Shown: positions 53,805-63,513 of the stretch, piece by piece
How positions within the stretch are numbered: the first letter of the stretch is position 1
Layout of the letters: the number at the start of each line of letters is the position of its first letter
NCBI RefSeq assembly: GCF_900115865.1
Contig: NZ_FOXY01000005.1
Coordinates: 124,001-188,000, forward strand
Length of the DNA: 64,000 bases
Direction of reading: 5' to 3'
Source: Donghicola eburneus
GTDB lineage: Bacteria > Pseudomonadota > Alphaproteobacteria > Rhodobacterales > Rhodobacteraceae
Notes under the pieces: generated by a model
The model's input: only the letters and a program-made list of their open reading frames with translations
Databases searched by the model: none
What the model was told of the DNA's origin: nothing
Translations under genes and position numbers: made by a program

Positions 53805-55502
53805 ATGATTTCCCGCCGCGATTTTCTTCAGGCCAGCATGGCCGCCTCCGCACTGGTCGGAGCGTCGGGCTTTGGCAACTGGAGCCGCTTGGCCGCGCAG
53901 CAAGCTCTGACGCAGGACCAGCTGCTACAGTTTGATACCTTCGGGAATGTGTCGCTGATCCACGTTACCGACATTCACGCACAGCTCAAGCCCATCTATT
54001 TCCGCGAACCCGAAGTGAACATCGGCGTGGGCGAAGTGAACGGCAAAGTGCCCCACGTGACCGGTGCGGATTTCCGCAAGCTGTACGGCATCAATGACGG
54101 CTCGCCGAACCACTATGCGCTGACCTACAACGACTTCTCCGCTTTGGGCAAAACCTATGGCAAAATGGGGGGTCTGGACCGCGTCGCGACTGTGATCAAC
54201 TCGATCCGTGCAGACCGTCCCGATGCGATCCTGCTGGACGGCGGCGACACATGGCACGGCTCGTATACCTGCTACCACACGCAGGGGCAGGACATGGTCA
54301 ACGTGATGAACGCGCTGAAGCCGGACGCAATGACATTCCACTGGGAGTTCACTCTGGGCTCTGACCGCGTGAACGAACTGGTCTCGGGTCTGCCGTTTGA
54401 CTCGCTGGCGCAGAACATTTTCGACGCCGAGTGGGACGAACCTGCTGAACTGTTCAAACCCTACAAATTCTTCGAGCGCGGTGGCGCGAAAGTGGCCGTG
54501 ATCGGACAGGCCTTCCCCTATATGCCCATCGCGAACCCCGGCTGGATGTTCCCCGAATATGCCTTCGGCATCCGTGACGAAAACATGCAGGCGATGGTCG
54601 ACGAAGTGCGCGGCATGGGCGCGGACGTGGTTGTCGTCCTGTCGCACAACGGCTTTGACGTAGACCGCCACATGGCCAGTCTTGTCACCGGCATCGACGT
54701 GATCCTGTCGGGTCACACCCACGATGCACTGCCAGAGCCTGTGTTGGTGGGCGAGACGATCATCGTGGCCTCTGGCTCGAACGGCAAGTTTGTCAGCCGC
54801 GTCGATCTGGACATCCGCGACGGCCGCATGATGGGCTTCCGCCACAAGCTGATCCCGATCTTCTCGGACGTCATCACACCGGACGCCGAGGTTGCCGCCC
54901 TGATCGACGAGCAGCGCGCGCCCTATGAGTCCACCCTGTCCGAAGTCCTTGGCCACACAGACTCCCTGCTGTACCGCCGTGGTAACTTCAACGGCACTTG
55001 GGATGATCTGATCTGTGATGCGCTGCTGACCGAGCGCGATGCGGATATCGCCATGTCGCCCGGCGTGCGCTGGGGTCCTTCGGTTCTGCCGGGGCAGGCG
55101 ATCACCCGCGAGGATCTGTGGAACGTCACCTCGATGACGTATCCCAAGGCCTACCGCACCGAAATGACCGGCGAGTTCATCCATACCATCATGGAAGATG
55201 TTGCCGACAACATCTTTAACCCGAACCCCTACTACCAGCAGGGCGGGGACATGGTGCGCATGGGTGGTCTGGGCTACCGGATCGACATCAGCAAACCCCA
55301 AGGCAGCCGCATCAGCGAACTGACCTTGCTGAAGACCGGCGAGAAGCTGGATCCGTCAAAGAACTACGTCGTTGCCGGTTGGGCAAGCGTGAACGAGGGC
55401 ACCGAAGGCCCCGATATCTGGGACGTGGTGGAAACCCACATCCGCAACAAGGGCACCGTCGTGGTCGAGCCCAACACCAGCGTGCAGGTGGTGGGCGCGT
55501 AA
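53805..55502 (+). CDS. soxB: SoxB, sulfate thiohydrolase
   Basis: The 565-residue precursor has a Tat leader (SRRDFLQASM). The metallophosphoesterase fold binds two Mn ions through DIHAQ, GGDTWHG, SHNGFD and GHTHD. It releases sulfate from the SoxY S-sulfonate, the marker step of the Sox pathway. It follows the soxA-soxB hairpin. Confidence 0.97.
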   Translation: MISRRDFLQASMAASALVGASGFGNWSRLAAQQALTQDQLLQFDTFGNVSLIHVTDIHAQLKPIYFREPEVNIGVGEVNGKVPHVTGADFRKLYGINDGSPNHYALTYNDFSALGKTYGKMGGLDRVATVINSIRADRPDAILLDGGDTWHGSYTCYHTQGQDMVNVMNALKPDAMTFHWEFTLGSDRVNELVSGLPFDSLAQNIFDAEWDEPAELFKPYKFFERGGAKVAVIGQAFPYMPIANPGWMFPEYAFGIRDENMQAMVDEVRGMGADVVVVLSHNGFDVDRHMASLVTGIDVILSGHTHDALPEPVLVGETIIVASGSNGKFVSRVDLDIRDGRMMGFRHKLIPIFSDVITPDAEVAALIDEQRAPYESTLSEVLGHTDSLLYRRGNFNGTWDDLICDALLTERDADIAMSPGVRWGPSVLPGQAITREDLWNVTSMTYPKAYRTEMTGEFIHTIMEDVADNIFNPNPYYQQGGDMVRMGGLGYRIDISKPQGSRISELTLLKTGEKLDPSKNYVVAGWASVNEGTEGPDIWDVVETHIRNKGTVVVEPNTSVQVVGA

Positions 55503-55538
55503 GGCGCCCATCGGAACCAAATTTTTTTACCCCGAAGA

Positions 55539-55554
55539 ATTCACGAAGATGAAT
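55539..55554 (+). promoter_or_regulatory. Third SoxR/SqrR-type operator, upstream of soxC
   Basis: ATTC-ACGAAGAT-GAAT fits the ATTC-N8-GAAT consensus exactly and lies 30 bases before the soxC ATG in an 81-base gap. It suggests that soxCDEF have an internal promoter under the same regulator. Confidence 0.7.
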
Positions 55555-55583
55555 TTTTCGATCTGAGAAAAGGAGCAAAGGAC

Positions 55584-56849
55584 ATGACATCCAGCTTCAA
55601 GGGACCCAAGGCTTCGCGTCGCCAGTTTCTGGCCGGTGCGGCTGCCATCGGGGCAGGGGCCGCCACTGGCGCCCGTGCTCAGACCCCCGATCCGCTGATC
55701 ACCGAAGTACAGGAATGGGCCCAAGGCTTGGGCGAGGGCGTGGACGCCACCCCCTATGGCATGCCCATTCGGTTCGAAACCGATGTGGTGCGCCGTAACG
55801 TGCCGTGGCTGACCGCGGACCCGATCAGCTCGATCAACTTCACGCCCATCCACGCGCTGGACGGCACGATCACCCCGCAGGGCTGCGCGTTTGAACGCCA
55901 CCACTCGGGCGCGATCGAGCTGTCCAAGGATGACTACCGCCTGATGATCAACGGTCTGGTCGACCGTCCGCTGGTCTTTACCTACGCGGATCTGGAACGC
56001 TTCCCCCGCGAGCAGCACGTGTACTTCTGCGAATGCGCGGCGAACACCGGCATGGAATGGGCGGGCGCGCAGTTGAATGGCGCGCAGTTCACCCACGGTA
56101 TGATCCACAACATGGAATACACCGGCGTACCCCTGCGGACCCTGCTGAACGAGGCTGGCATCCAGACCGAGGGCAAGTGGGTCTATGTCGAGGGCGCGGA
56201 TGCCTCGTCGAACGGCCGCTCGATCCCAATGGACAAGGCGCTGGACGACGTTCTGGTCGCTTTCAAAGCCAACGGCGAGGCACTGCGCAAAGAGCATGGC
56301 TATCCCGTGCGTTTGGTCGTTCCCGGTTGGGAAGGCAACATGTGGGTCAAGTGGCTGCGCCGCATTGAGGTCACCACCCAAGCCGTTGAAAGCCGTGAGG
56401 AAACCAGCAAATACACCGACACGCTGGCGGACGGCACCAGCCGCAAGTGGACTTGGGTCATGGACGCCAAGTCGGTCGTCACGAGCCCCAGCCCCCAGTC
56501 GCCAATCACCCACGGTCCCGGCCCTCTGGTCATCACCGGTCTGGCATGGTCCGGCCACGGCAAGATCAAGCGCGTGGACGTATCCACCGATGGTGGCAAG
56601 ACATGGCAGCAGGCGCGTCTGGCGTCCGAGGCTGGCGACAAGGCGCTCTCCCGCTTCTATCTGGACATCAACTGGGACGGCAGCGAAATGCTGTTGCAAT
56701 CCCGAGCGATGGACGAAACCGGTTACGTGCAGCCCACCAAAGCGCAGCTGCGCGAAGTGCGTGGCCTGAACTCGGTCTACCACAACAACTGCATCCAGAC
56801 ATGGCATGTGAAATCGAACGGGGAGGCAGAAAATGTCGAAGTCTCTTAA
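55584..56849 (+). CDS. soxC: SoxC, molybdenum subunit of sulfur dehydrogenase
   Basis: The 421-residue precursor has a Tat leader ([10 protein letters not shown]) and belongs to the sulfite oxidase family. The molybdenum-ligand Cys is in FCECAANTG, followed by the dimerisation domain. SoxCD removes six electrons from the SoxY-bound sulfane sulfur, so thiosulfate is oxidised fully without stored sulfur. Its 3' end overlaps soxD by 17 bases. Confidence 0.96.
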   Translation: MTSSFKGPKASRRQFLAGAAAIGAGAATGARAQTPDPLITEVQEWAQGLGEGVDATPYGMPIRFETDVVRRNVPWLTADPISSINFTPIHALDGTITPQGCAFERHHSGAIELSKDDYRLMINGLVDRPLVFTYADLERFPREQHVYFCECAANTGMEWAGAQLNGAQFTHGMIHNMEYTGVPLRTLLNEAGIQTEGKWVYVEGADASSNGRSIPMDKALDDVLVAFKANGEALRKEHGYPVRLVVPGWEGNMWVKWLRRIEVTTQAVESREETSKYTDTLADGTSRKWTWVMDAKSVVTSPSPQSPITHGPGPLVITGLAWSGHGKIKRVDVSTDGGKTWQQARLASEAGDKALSRFYLDINWDGSEMLLQSRAMDETGYVQPTKAQLREVRGLNSVYHNNCIQTWHVKSNGEAENVEVS

Positions 56850-58005
56850 ACTTTATGCAGGCTCGGCGGTCGGCACCGTTCTGATGCTGACTGTGGCGCT
56901 GAATTTCGCGGATCGCCTGATCCCCGAACACGCCGAAAGCTATGATCGCATGGCGGCCGATAGTGATCCCGATTTCGCGTTGATTGCCCGCGCTCAGGCT
57001 GCTGCAGCTTATGCGGACGCGCCCTTTGGCTTGGGCCGCCCCGCGCTGGAAGAAGAAATCGCCGCGTGGGATCTGGATGTCAGCCCGGATGGCACTGGCC
57101 TCCCGGTCGGCTCTGGCGATGTCTTCACTGGGGAAGAGGTGTTCATCGAGAACTGCGCGGTCTGCCACGGTGACTTTGCCGAAGGTCGGGGCAATTGGCC
57201 CAAACTGGCTGGCGGGGATGGTTCCCTAGCGGACGAAGACCCGCTCAAAACCGTTGGCAGCTACTGGCCTCACCTGTCGACCGCATGGGACTATGTGAAC
57301 CGCTCCATGCCCTTTGGTAACGCACAGAGCCTGACCCCGGACGAGGTTTACGGCATCGTCGCGTACATCCTCTATTCCAACTATCTGGTCGAGGATGACT
57401 TCGTACTGTCGAACGAGAACTTCACCGAGATCGTGCTGCCCAATGCGGACGGCTTCATCATCGATGACCGCGAAGAGAGTGAATACGCGATCTGGCGCGC
57501 CGAGCCCTGCATGGAAAACTGCAAGGACACCGTCGAGATCACCAAGCGCGCCACTGTGCTGGACGTTACCCCCGACGAAGAGGTGACCGAAGAGGCACTC
57601 GCCGCCACCGAAGAAGAGCCTGTTCAGGTCGCTGCCGCTGATCCGGCCCCCGCGGAAGAGGCTCCGGCAGCCACGCCTGCGATGGCGATTGATCAGGCGC
57701 TGGCCGACAAGGGCGAGAAGGTCTTCAAAAAGTGCAAAGCCTGCCACAAGGTTGGTGATGGCGCCAAGAATGGCTCTGGCCCGCAGTTGAACGGCATCGT
57801 TGGCCGTTCGGTCGCTTCGGCGGACGGGTTCAAGTACTCGGGCGCGATGGTTGACTACGGCGGAGAATGGACGCCAGAGCGTCTGGCAGCCTTTATCGCG
57901 AAGCCCAAGGCAGAGATCAAAGGCACCAAGATGTCCTTTGCGGGTCTCAAGAAAGAGGACGACGTGGCGGCTGTCATTGAGTACCTCAAGACCTTTGGTC
58001 AGTGA
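56833..58005 (+). CDS. soxD: SoxD, dihaem cytochrome subunit of sulfur dehydrogenase
   Basis: The 390-residue protein has an N-terminal hydrophobic signal (about 8-25), a first haem domain with CAVCH (about residue 112), an Ala/Glu/Pro-rich linker (about 255-285) and a second haem domain with [13 protein letters not shown]. It accepts electrons from SoxC. The second domain closely resembles the first domain of SoxE. Confidence 0.95.
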   Translation: MSKSLKLYAGSAVGTVLMLTVALNFADRLIPEHAESYDRMAADSDPDFALIARAQAAAAYADAPFGLGRPALEEEIAAWDLDVSPDGTGLPVGSGDVFTGEEVFIENCAVCHGDFAEGRGNWPKLAGGDGSLADEDPLKTVGSYWPHLSTAWDYVNRSMPFGNAQSLTPDEVYGIVAYILYSNYLVEDDFVLSNENFTEIVLPNADGFIIDDREESEYAIWRAEPCMENCKDTVEITKRATVLDVTPDEEVTEEALAATEEEPVQVAAADPAPAEEAPAATPAMAIDQALADKGEKVFKKCKACHKVGDGAKNGSGPQLNGIVGRSVASADGFKYSGAMVDYGGEWTPERLAAFIAKPKAEIKGTKMSFAGLKKEDDVAAVIEYLKTFGQ

Positions 58006-58008
58006 TCC

Positions 58009-58734
58009 ATGACGCGGATTGCGACATATCTAAAGGCAGCGGCGGTCATCGCCGCTGCCTTTGTGCATCAAGCCCAAGCCGAAGAGATCGCAGCGCCCCT
58101 CGGGAACGCGGCCAATGGCGAGAAAGTGTTCCGCAAATGCGCCAGCTGCCATGTTGTTGGGGCAGGGGCCAAGAACAAGGTCGGCCCCCAGCTGAACGGC
58201 ATCTTTGGCCGCACGGCAGGCACGATCGCAGATTTCCGCTATTCCGACGGTCTCGTGCGCGAGGGCAAGAACGGGCTGGTCTGGGATTACGAGCGCCTTG
58301 ATGCTTATCTCGACAATCCCAAAGCGCTGGTCAGCGATACGCGCATGAACTTCCGCGGCCTGAAAGAGGAGCAGGACCGCCACGATGTTCTAGCCTATCT
58401 CCGCCAGTTCTCGGATAGCCCGCAGGATATTCCCGAAGCCCAACCAACGGCCCTGTCCAAAGAGGTAGAGCTCCCGCCCGAAGTGCTGGCTATCGTCGGG
58501 GACCCCGCTTACGGAGAATATCTCTCAAGTGAATGCAGCACATGCCACCAGAGAAATGGCAGTGACCAAGGCATCCCGTCGATCACGGGCTGGCCGACCG
58601 AAGATTTCGTTGTCGCCATGCATGCCTACAAGAAAAAGATCCGGCCCCATCCCGTCATGCAGATGATGGCAGGGCGGCTGTCGGACGAAGAGATCGCGGC
58701 CTTGGCTGCGTATTTCGCGGACCTCGGAGACTAA
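58009..58734 (+). CDS. soxE: SoxE, dihaem cytochrome c
   Basis: The 241-residue precursor has a signal peptide (1-24) and two haem domains: CASCHVVGAGAKN (about 45) and CSTCHQRNGSDQG (about 175). In Paracoccus SoxE partners SoxF in a flavocytochrome. It starts three bases after soxD. Confidence 0.93.
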   Translation: MTRIATYLKAAAVIAAAFVHQAQAEEIAAPLGNAANGEKVFRKCASCHVVGAGAKNKVGPQLNGIFGRTAGTIADFRYSDGLVREGKNGLVWDYERLDAYLDNPKALVSDTRMNFRGLKEEQDRHDVLAYLRQFSDSPQDIPEAQPTALSKEVELPPEVLAIVGDPAYGEYLSSECSTCHQRNGSDQGIPSITGWPTEDFVVAMHAYKKKIRPHPVMQMMAGRLSDEEIAALAAYFADLGD

Positions 58735-58777
58735 GAACACAACACCACTCGGGCCGCACATCTAGGGAGGAAGAACT

Positions 58778-60034
58778 ATGAAACTGAACAGACGTTCGTT
58801 CATTGCTGCAGGCGCGGCAACCGCGACGCTTGGGGCGCCAGCACTGCGCGCCAATACCAAGCCGCGGGTTGTCGTGATCGGGGGCGGCGCAGGCGGGGCC
58901 ACAGTCGCGCGATATGTCGCTAAAGACAGCAAGGGCGAGATCGACGTGACGCTGATCGAACCCACACGCCAGTATTACACCTGTTTCTTCTCGAACCTCT
59001 ATTTGGGCGGCTTCCGCGAGATGGACAGCCTTGGGCATTCCTACGGCAATCTGGCCGCAGGCGGTGTGAACGTCGTCCATGATTGGGCTATCGGTATCGA
59101 CCGTGACGCCAAGAGTGTTGCGCTGGCCGGTGGTGGCTCTGTCCCCTATGACCGTCTGGTCCTGAGCCCCGGCATTGATTTCGTAGATGGCGCGGTGCCG
59201 GGTTGGTCGACCATGGCCCAGAATGCGATGCCTCACGCCTACAAAGGTGGCAGCCAGACCGAACTGCTACGCGCGCAGATCAACGCGATGCCTGAAGGCG
59301 GGACATTCGTCATGGTTGCCCCGCCGAACCCCTACCGCTGCCCCCCTGGTCCCTATGAACGGGTCAGCATGGTCGCACACACGCTCAAGGCCAATAATCC
59401 CAAGGCCAAGATCATCATCGTCGATCCCAAAGAGAAATTCTCGAAACAGGCGCTGTTCGAAGAGGGTTGGGGCAAGCACTACACTGGCATGGTTGAACGC
59501 ATCGGTCCCGATTTCGGCGGCGCGAATGTCGAGGTGAACCCCGACGAGATGACCGTGAACGTGGATGGCGAAGTGATCAAAGCGGACGTTTGCAACGTGA
59601 TCCCCGCCATGAAAGCCGGCAAGATCTGCGAGATGGCAGGCGTGACCGACGGCAACTGGGCCCCCGTGAGCGGCCACACCATGCAGAGCAAGATCGACGA
59701 GAATATCCACGTCCTTGGTGATGCGTGCTCGCAGGGCGATATGCCCAAGTCGGGCTTCTCGGCGAACTCTCAGGCCAAGGTGGCGGCGATGGCTGTGCGC
59801 GGTGCGCTGACCGGCTCCAAGGTCTTCCCCGCCAAATTCTCGAACACCTGCTGGTCGCTCATCGACACCGACGATGGCGTCAAAGTGGGTGCGACTTACG
59901 AGGCGACGGACGAGAAAATTGCTAAAGTGGATGGGTTCATATCCCAAACGGGTGAAGATGCCGATCTTCGTAAAACCACCTACGAAGAGTCCGTTGGTTG
60001 GTATGCGGGCATCACAGCAGATATGTTTGGCTAA
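58778..60034 (+). CDS. soxF: SoxF, sulfide dehydrogenase flavoprotein
   Basis: The 418-residue precursor has a Tat leader ([10 protein letters not shown]) and an N-terminal FAD fold ([15 protein letters not shown]). A conserved [13 protein letters not shown] segment carries the flavocytochrome c active-site Cys, and [17 protein letters not shown] is the second FAD motif. With SoxE it oxidises sulfide or repairs the Sox system. Last sox gene; a GC-rich hairpin (60050-60073) follows. Confidence 0.95.
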   Translation: MKLNRRSFIAAGAATATLGAPALRANTKPRVVVIGGGAGGATVARYVAKDSKGEIDVTLIEPTRQYYTCFFSNLYLGGFREMDSLGHSYGNLAAGGVNVVHDWAIGIDRDAKSVALAGGGSVPYDRLVLSPGIDFVDGAVPGWSTMAQNAMPHAYKGGSQTELLRAQINAMPEGGTFVMVAPPNPYRCPPGPYERVSMVAHTLKANNPKAKIIIVDPKEKFSKQALFEEGWGKHYTGMVERIGPDFGGANVEVNPDEMTVNVDGEVIKADVCNVIPAMKAGKICEMAGVTDGNWAPVSGHTMQSKIDENIHVLGDACSQGDMPKSGFSANSQAKVAAMAVRGALTGSKVFPAKFSNTCWSLIDTDDGVKVGATYEATDEKIAKVDGFISQTGEDADLRKTTYEESVGWYAGITADMFG

Positions 60035-60092
60035 CGCCGGAAAGACAAAGGGCGGCGCATGCGTGCACCGCCCCCAAAGGACCAAAAGACTT

Positions 60093-61319
60093 ATGGACTA
60101 CAACCAGTTTTTCGACGGCGCACTGTCCGATCTGCGAGAGCAGGGCAACTATCGCCACTTTGCCGATCTGGAACGCCGGACAGGTGATTTCCCCCATGCG
60201 ACCCATCGTGATGCTGCGGGCAAAGAGCGCCCCGTCACGATCTGGTGCTCGAACGATTATCTGGGCATGGGGCAGCACCCCAAAGTCCTGACTGCCATGC
60301 ATGACGCGCTGGACCGCTCCGGCGCGGGCGCGGGCGGCACGCGCAACATCTCTGGGACAACCCATGATCACGTGCTTCTGGAAGGTGAACTCGCTGATCT
60401 GCACGGCAAAGAGGCGGCGCTTCTGTTCACCAGCGGCTATGTCTCGAACTGGGCTGCCTTGGGTACTCTGGCTGCAAAAATTCCGAACTGTGTGATCCTG
60501 TCGGACGCGTTGAACCACGCCTCCATGATTGAAGGCATGCGCCATTCCCGCGCGCAGCGCGTGATCTGGAAGCACAATGATCTGAATGACTTGCGTGCGC
60601 ACCTTGAGACACTGCCCAAAGATCAGCCCAAGATCATCGCCTTCGAGTCCGTCTACTCAATGGACGGCGACATCGCCCCGATCGCAGAGATTTGCGATCT
60701 GGCCGAAGAGTTTGGCGCGCTGACCTACTTGGACGAAGTACACGCTGTTGGCATGTACGGTCCGCGCGGTGGCGGCGTGGCCGAGCGCGATGGCGTGATG
60801 GACCGCGTTGATATTATTCAGGGCACCTTGGGCAAAGCCTTTGGCGTTGTGGGCGGCTACATCACCGGCTCGGCCCAGATGGTCGATTTCGTCCGCAGCT
60901 TTGCGAGCGGCTTTATTTTTACCACCGCTTTGCCGCCAGCGGTCGCGGCGGGGGCGGCGGCCTCGATCCGGCACCTAAAGGACAGTAGTGCGGAGCGGAT
61001 GTTGCAGCGGGCCCGTGTGGCGGAACTGCGGGCCCAACTGGACCAGATCGGCATCCCGCACATCCCGAACCCCAGCCACATCATTCCGGTGATGGTTGGC
61101 GATCCGGTGAAGTGCAAGTTTATCTCGGACAAGCTGCTAAACGAGCATGGCGTCTACATCCAGCCGATCAACTACCCCACGGTTCCCAAAGGGACCGAGC
61201 GGCTGCGTATCACCCCAAGCCCCGTGCACAGCGCCGAGGATATGGAGCGTCTGGTCACCGCTCTCGAAGATCTATGGCACCAGTGCGAACTGGCCCGTCA
61301 GCCGATGGCAGCGCAGTAA
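60093..61319 (+). CDS. hemA: 5-aminolevulinate synthase
   Basis: ATG 60093 gives 408 residues, the normal length of the alphaproteobacterial ALAS (MDYNQFF start). It condenses glycine and succinyl-CoA with PLP to make 5-aminolevulinate, the first haem and bacteriochlorophyll precursor. The PLP Lys is in TLGKAFG, and [10 protein letters not shown] and the [13 protein letters not shown] loop are conserved. It begins 58 bases after soxF and may help meet the haem need of the sox cytochromes. A longer reading starting inside soxF is rejected. Confidence 0.96.
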   Translation: MDYNQFFDGALSDLREQGNYRHFADLERRTGDFPHATHRDAAGKERPVTIWCSNDYLGMGQHPKVLTAMHDALDRSGAGAGGTRNISGTTHDHVLLEGELADLHGKEAALLFTSGYVSNWAALGTLAAKIPNCVILSDALNHASMIEGMRHSRAQRVIWKHNDLNDLRAHLETLPKDQPKIIAFESVYSMDGDIAPIAEICDLAEEFGALTYLDEVHAVGMYGPRGGGVAERDGVMDRVDIIQGTLGKAFGVVGGYITGSAQMVDFVRSFASGFIFTTALPPAVAAGAAASIRHLKDSSAERMLQRARVAELRAQLDQIGIPHIPNPSHIIPVMVGDPVKCKFISDKLLNEHGVYIQPINYPTVPKGTERLRITPSPVHSAEDMERLVTALEDLWHQCELARQPMAAQ

Positions 61320-61328
61320 CGCGCTGTC

Positions 61329-62546
61329 CTAGACCGTCTCAATGCCCCGCATTGCCCCGAGCAGTGCGGGGATTTTTTCTTTGAACCGGAAAAAGCCGTG
61401 AGTGGCGTGGGGCCAAGCAGCACTGTCGTAGTCCTTGCGCACCCGTGCCAGCGTGATGCCCTTGCTGCGCAATGCCGTTTCGATCCGTGCTAGATCATCC
61501 GCGACAGGTCCGACAGGGGCATATGGCGTGACAATCTGCTGTGCGCCTAAACCTTTGGCCCAATCGGCCACGGCATCAGGCGACAGGAAGGTTTGCTCTG
61601 CCAGACGATCAGACCAGCGGTTCAGGGCGTCGTTGATTGCGGCAGTTGCGAACTCTTGGACATGGGGCGCGATGGCCAGCGGGCTTCGGTTGCTGACATC
61701 GGTCAGCACGCCCGTTCCTAGTACCTGCGGCGCTGACTTCAGTACATCCCCAAGGGCAAGGTCATCGGAATGCACCAGAAGGGCGGTCGGCAGATCTTTG
61801 GACACTGGCTGGGTCAGCGGGATTGGCATGCGTTCGGGGTCTGCAGGTGCCTCTGGGATGCGCGGTGCTTGCGCCAATCCGTGTATGCCGCCGAACCGTC
61901 CCTCTGTGTATTTGGAAATGTTCGATGACGCGGCCATGTAGGTCTTGCCCTTGGTTTGCAGTCCCGACACCCAGCGCCACGACAGAGTGTTCGACGCAGG
62001 GTCCCCATCCAGCAAATGCCGCATAAAGAAATCGGCCCCCAGCGACCACGGCAGCCCCAAGGTGAATACCCAGATCGAGGCGAACCACATCCGTGCGTGG
62101 TTGTGCAAATAGCCGGTCTGCGCCAACTCTTTGGCCCAGAAATCGAACGGTTCAATGCCTGTTTCCCCTTCGCAGGCGTCCTGCCACATCCGGCGCAGTC
62201 CACCCTCGGATTTCAGTCGGTCCAACTGACGCTGCAGGTCAGCGCGATAGGCGGTCCAGACGCCAGGCCGCATCTCGAGCCAGCCCTTCCAATAGGTGCG
62301 CCAGTAAACTTCTTGGACAAATTTTTCCGCTGACTTCAAGCTGTGGCGGGCCAGCACGGCCTCTAGAACTTCGGCTTCGGTGATCAGCCGATGCCTCAGA
62401 TAGGGCGACAGTGTTGACACGCCCTCTGTGTGGCGGTCGGGACCAAGGTCGTAGTTCCGGCGCTTGGCATAAGTGCTGCCAGCTTTGGGTAAAAACGCGC
62501 TCAGGCGTTCTAGCGCTGCTGTGCGTGTTGGGGAAAAGTCGGTCAT
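61329..62546 (-). CDS. Photolyase/cryptochrome FAD-binding domain protein with domains apparently permuted
   Basis: ATG 62546 gives 405 residues. The photolyase FAD domain comes first (about residues 20-250), with LSPYLRHRLI, EKFVQEVYWRTYWKG, DFWAKELAQTGYLHNHARMW (key: TGYLHNxxRM), LSWRWVSG and SSNISKYTEGRF. The usual N-terminal antenna domain is missing. Instead the C-terminal part (about 265-405) reads like a Rossmann-type alpha/beta domain: TALLVHSDDLALGDVL, QQIVTPYAPVGPV, ALRSKGITLARVRKDYDS, FFRFKEKIP. It may repair UV-damaged DNA or sense blue light. Convergent with hemA. Confidence 0.8.
   Translation of the reverse strand: MTDFSPTRTAALERLSAFLPKAGSTYAKRRNYDLGPDRHTEGVSTLSPYLRHRLITEAEVLEAVLARHSLKSAEKFVQEVYWRTYWKGWLEMRPGVWTAYRADLQRQLDRLKSEGGLRRMWQDACEGETGIEPFDFWAKELAQTGYLHNHARMWFASIWVFTLGLPWSLGADFFMRHLLDGDPASNTLSWRWVSGLQTKGKTYMAASSNISKYTEGRFGGIHGLAQAPRIPEAPADPERMPIPLTQPVSKDLPTALLVHSDDLALGDVLKSAPQVLGTGVLTDVSNRSPLAIAPHVQEFATAAINDALNRWSDRLAEQTFLSPDAVADWAKGLGAQQIVTPYAPVGPVADDLARIETALRSKGITLARVRKDYDSAAWPHATHGFFRFKEKIPALLGAMRGIETV
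61345..61379 (+). terminator. hemA terminator lying inside the convergent photolyase-like gene
   Basis: CCCCGCA (61345-61351) pairs with TGCGGGG (61365-61371), loop 13 bases, followed by ATTTTTTCT. It begins 26 bases past the hemA stop but inside the last codons of the opposite-strand gene. Confidence 0.8.
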
Positions 62547-62742
62547 GGGCCTAGCCTCTTGGGGATGGGCATTGCTTAGAAAGTTATCCCGAAGGCTAGG
62601 GCGCAACAGGTTTTGATCAATATCTGAGCAAATGAGACGTTTAAAAAAGGGCACGCCCCTTGCAGGGGGTCTGGTGCGAGACTAAGACTCAGGGAGCTAA
62701 TTTGAATTTTAGTGTCCGAAAGACAGCAGGCAGAGGCAGAGA

Positions 62743-63372
62743 ATGCACGATCCTATTGATACTTACATGAACACCCTGGTCCCTATGGTGGTCGAGCAGA
62801 CCAGCCGCGGGGAACGTGCATACGACATCTATTCGCGCCTTCTGAAGGAACGCATCATCTTCCTGTCGGGCCCCGTCCATGACGGTATGTCGAGCCTGAT
62901 CGTCGCGCAGCTGCTGCATCTCGAGGCGGAAAACCCCTCGAAAGAGATCAGCATGTACATCAACAGCCCCGGCGGCGTTGTGACCTCGGGTCTGTCGATC
63001 TACGACACCATGCAGTACATCAAACCCAAGGTCTCGACCCTCGTGATCGGTCAGGCCGCGTCGATGGGCTCGCTCCTGCTGACTGCTGGCGAAAAGGGCA
63101 TGCGTTTCTCGCTGCCGAACAGCCGCGTCATGGTGCACCAGCCCTCTGGTGGCTATCAGGGTCAGGCGACGGACATTATGATCCACGCTCGCGAGACCGA
63201 GAAACTGAAGCGTCGCCTCAACGAAATTTACGTAAAACACACCGGTAACGACTACGAAACAGTCGAAGCCGCGCTGGAGCGTGACAACTTCATGTCGGCC
63301 GAGGACGCCAAAGAATGGGGTCTGATCGACGAAATCGTGGAAAACCGCACAAAGCCTGAAGACGAGGCGTAA
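62743..63372 (+). CDS. clpP: ATP-dependent Clp protease proteolytic subunit
   Basis: The 209-residue serine protease has the catalytic Ser107 in QAASMGS and His132 in MVHQPSGG, with the YINSPGG segment at about 72-78. It forms the tetradecameric chamber that degrades substrates fed by ClpX or ClpA. The clpX gene lies 141 bases downstream. Confidence 0.97.
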   Translation: MHDPIDTYMNTLVPMVVEQTSRGERAYDIYSRLLKERIIFLSGPVHDGMSSLIVAQLLHLEAENPSKEISMYINSPGGVVTSGLSIYDTMQYIKPKVSTLVIGQAASMGSLLLTAGEKGMRFSLPNSRVMVHQPSGGYQGQATDIMIHARETEKLKRRLNEIYVKHTGNDYETVEAALERDNFMSAEDAKEWGLIDEIVENRTKPEDEA

Positions 63373-63383
63373 CATAACAGTTT

Positions 63384-63415
63384 TGTGCCACAGATTACCG
63401 CGCTGTGGCACATTT
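63384..63415 (+). terminator. Hairpin between clpP and clpX
   Basis: TGTGCCACAG and CTGTGGCACA (63384-63393, 63403-63412) form a perfect 10-bp stem followed by only TTT. It may be a weak terminator or processing site that sets the clpP:clpX ratio. Confidence 0.55.
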
Positions 63416-63513
63416 GACATTGTGGCGGTGGGCGTGCTGCCCTAGCATTGCTCAAGACCAAGGGGTTTTGTCGGCATCGGCCGCACAGACCTACAATGCC
63501 GAGAAGGTGAGAT

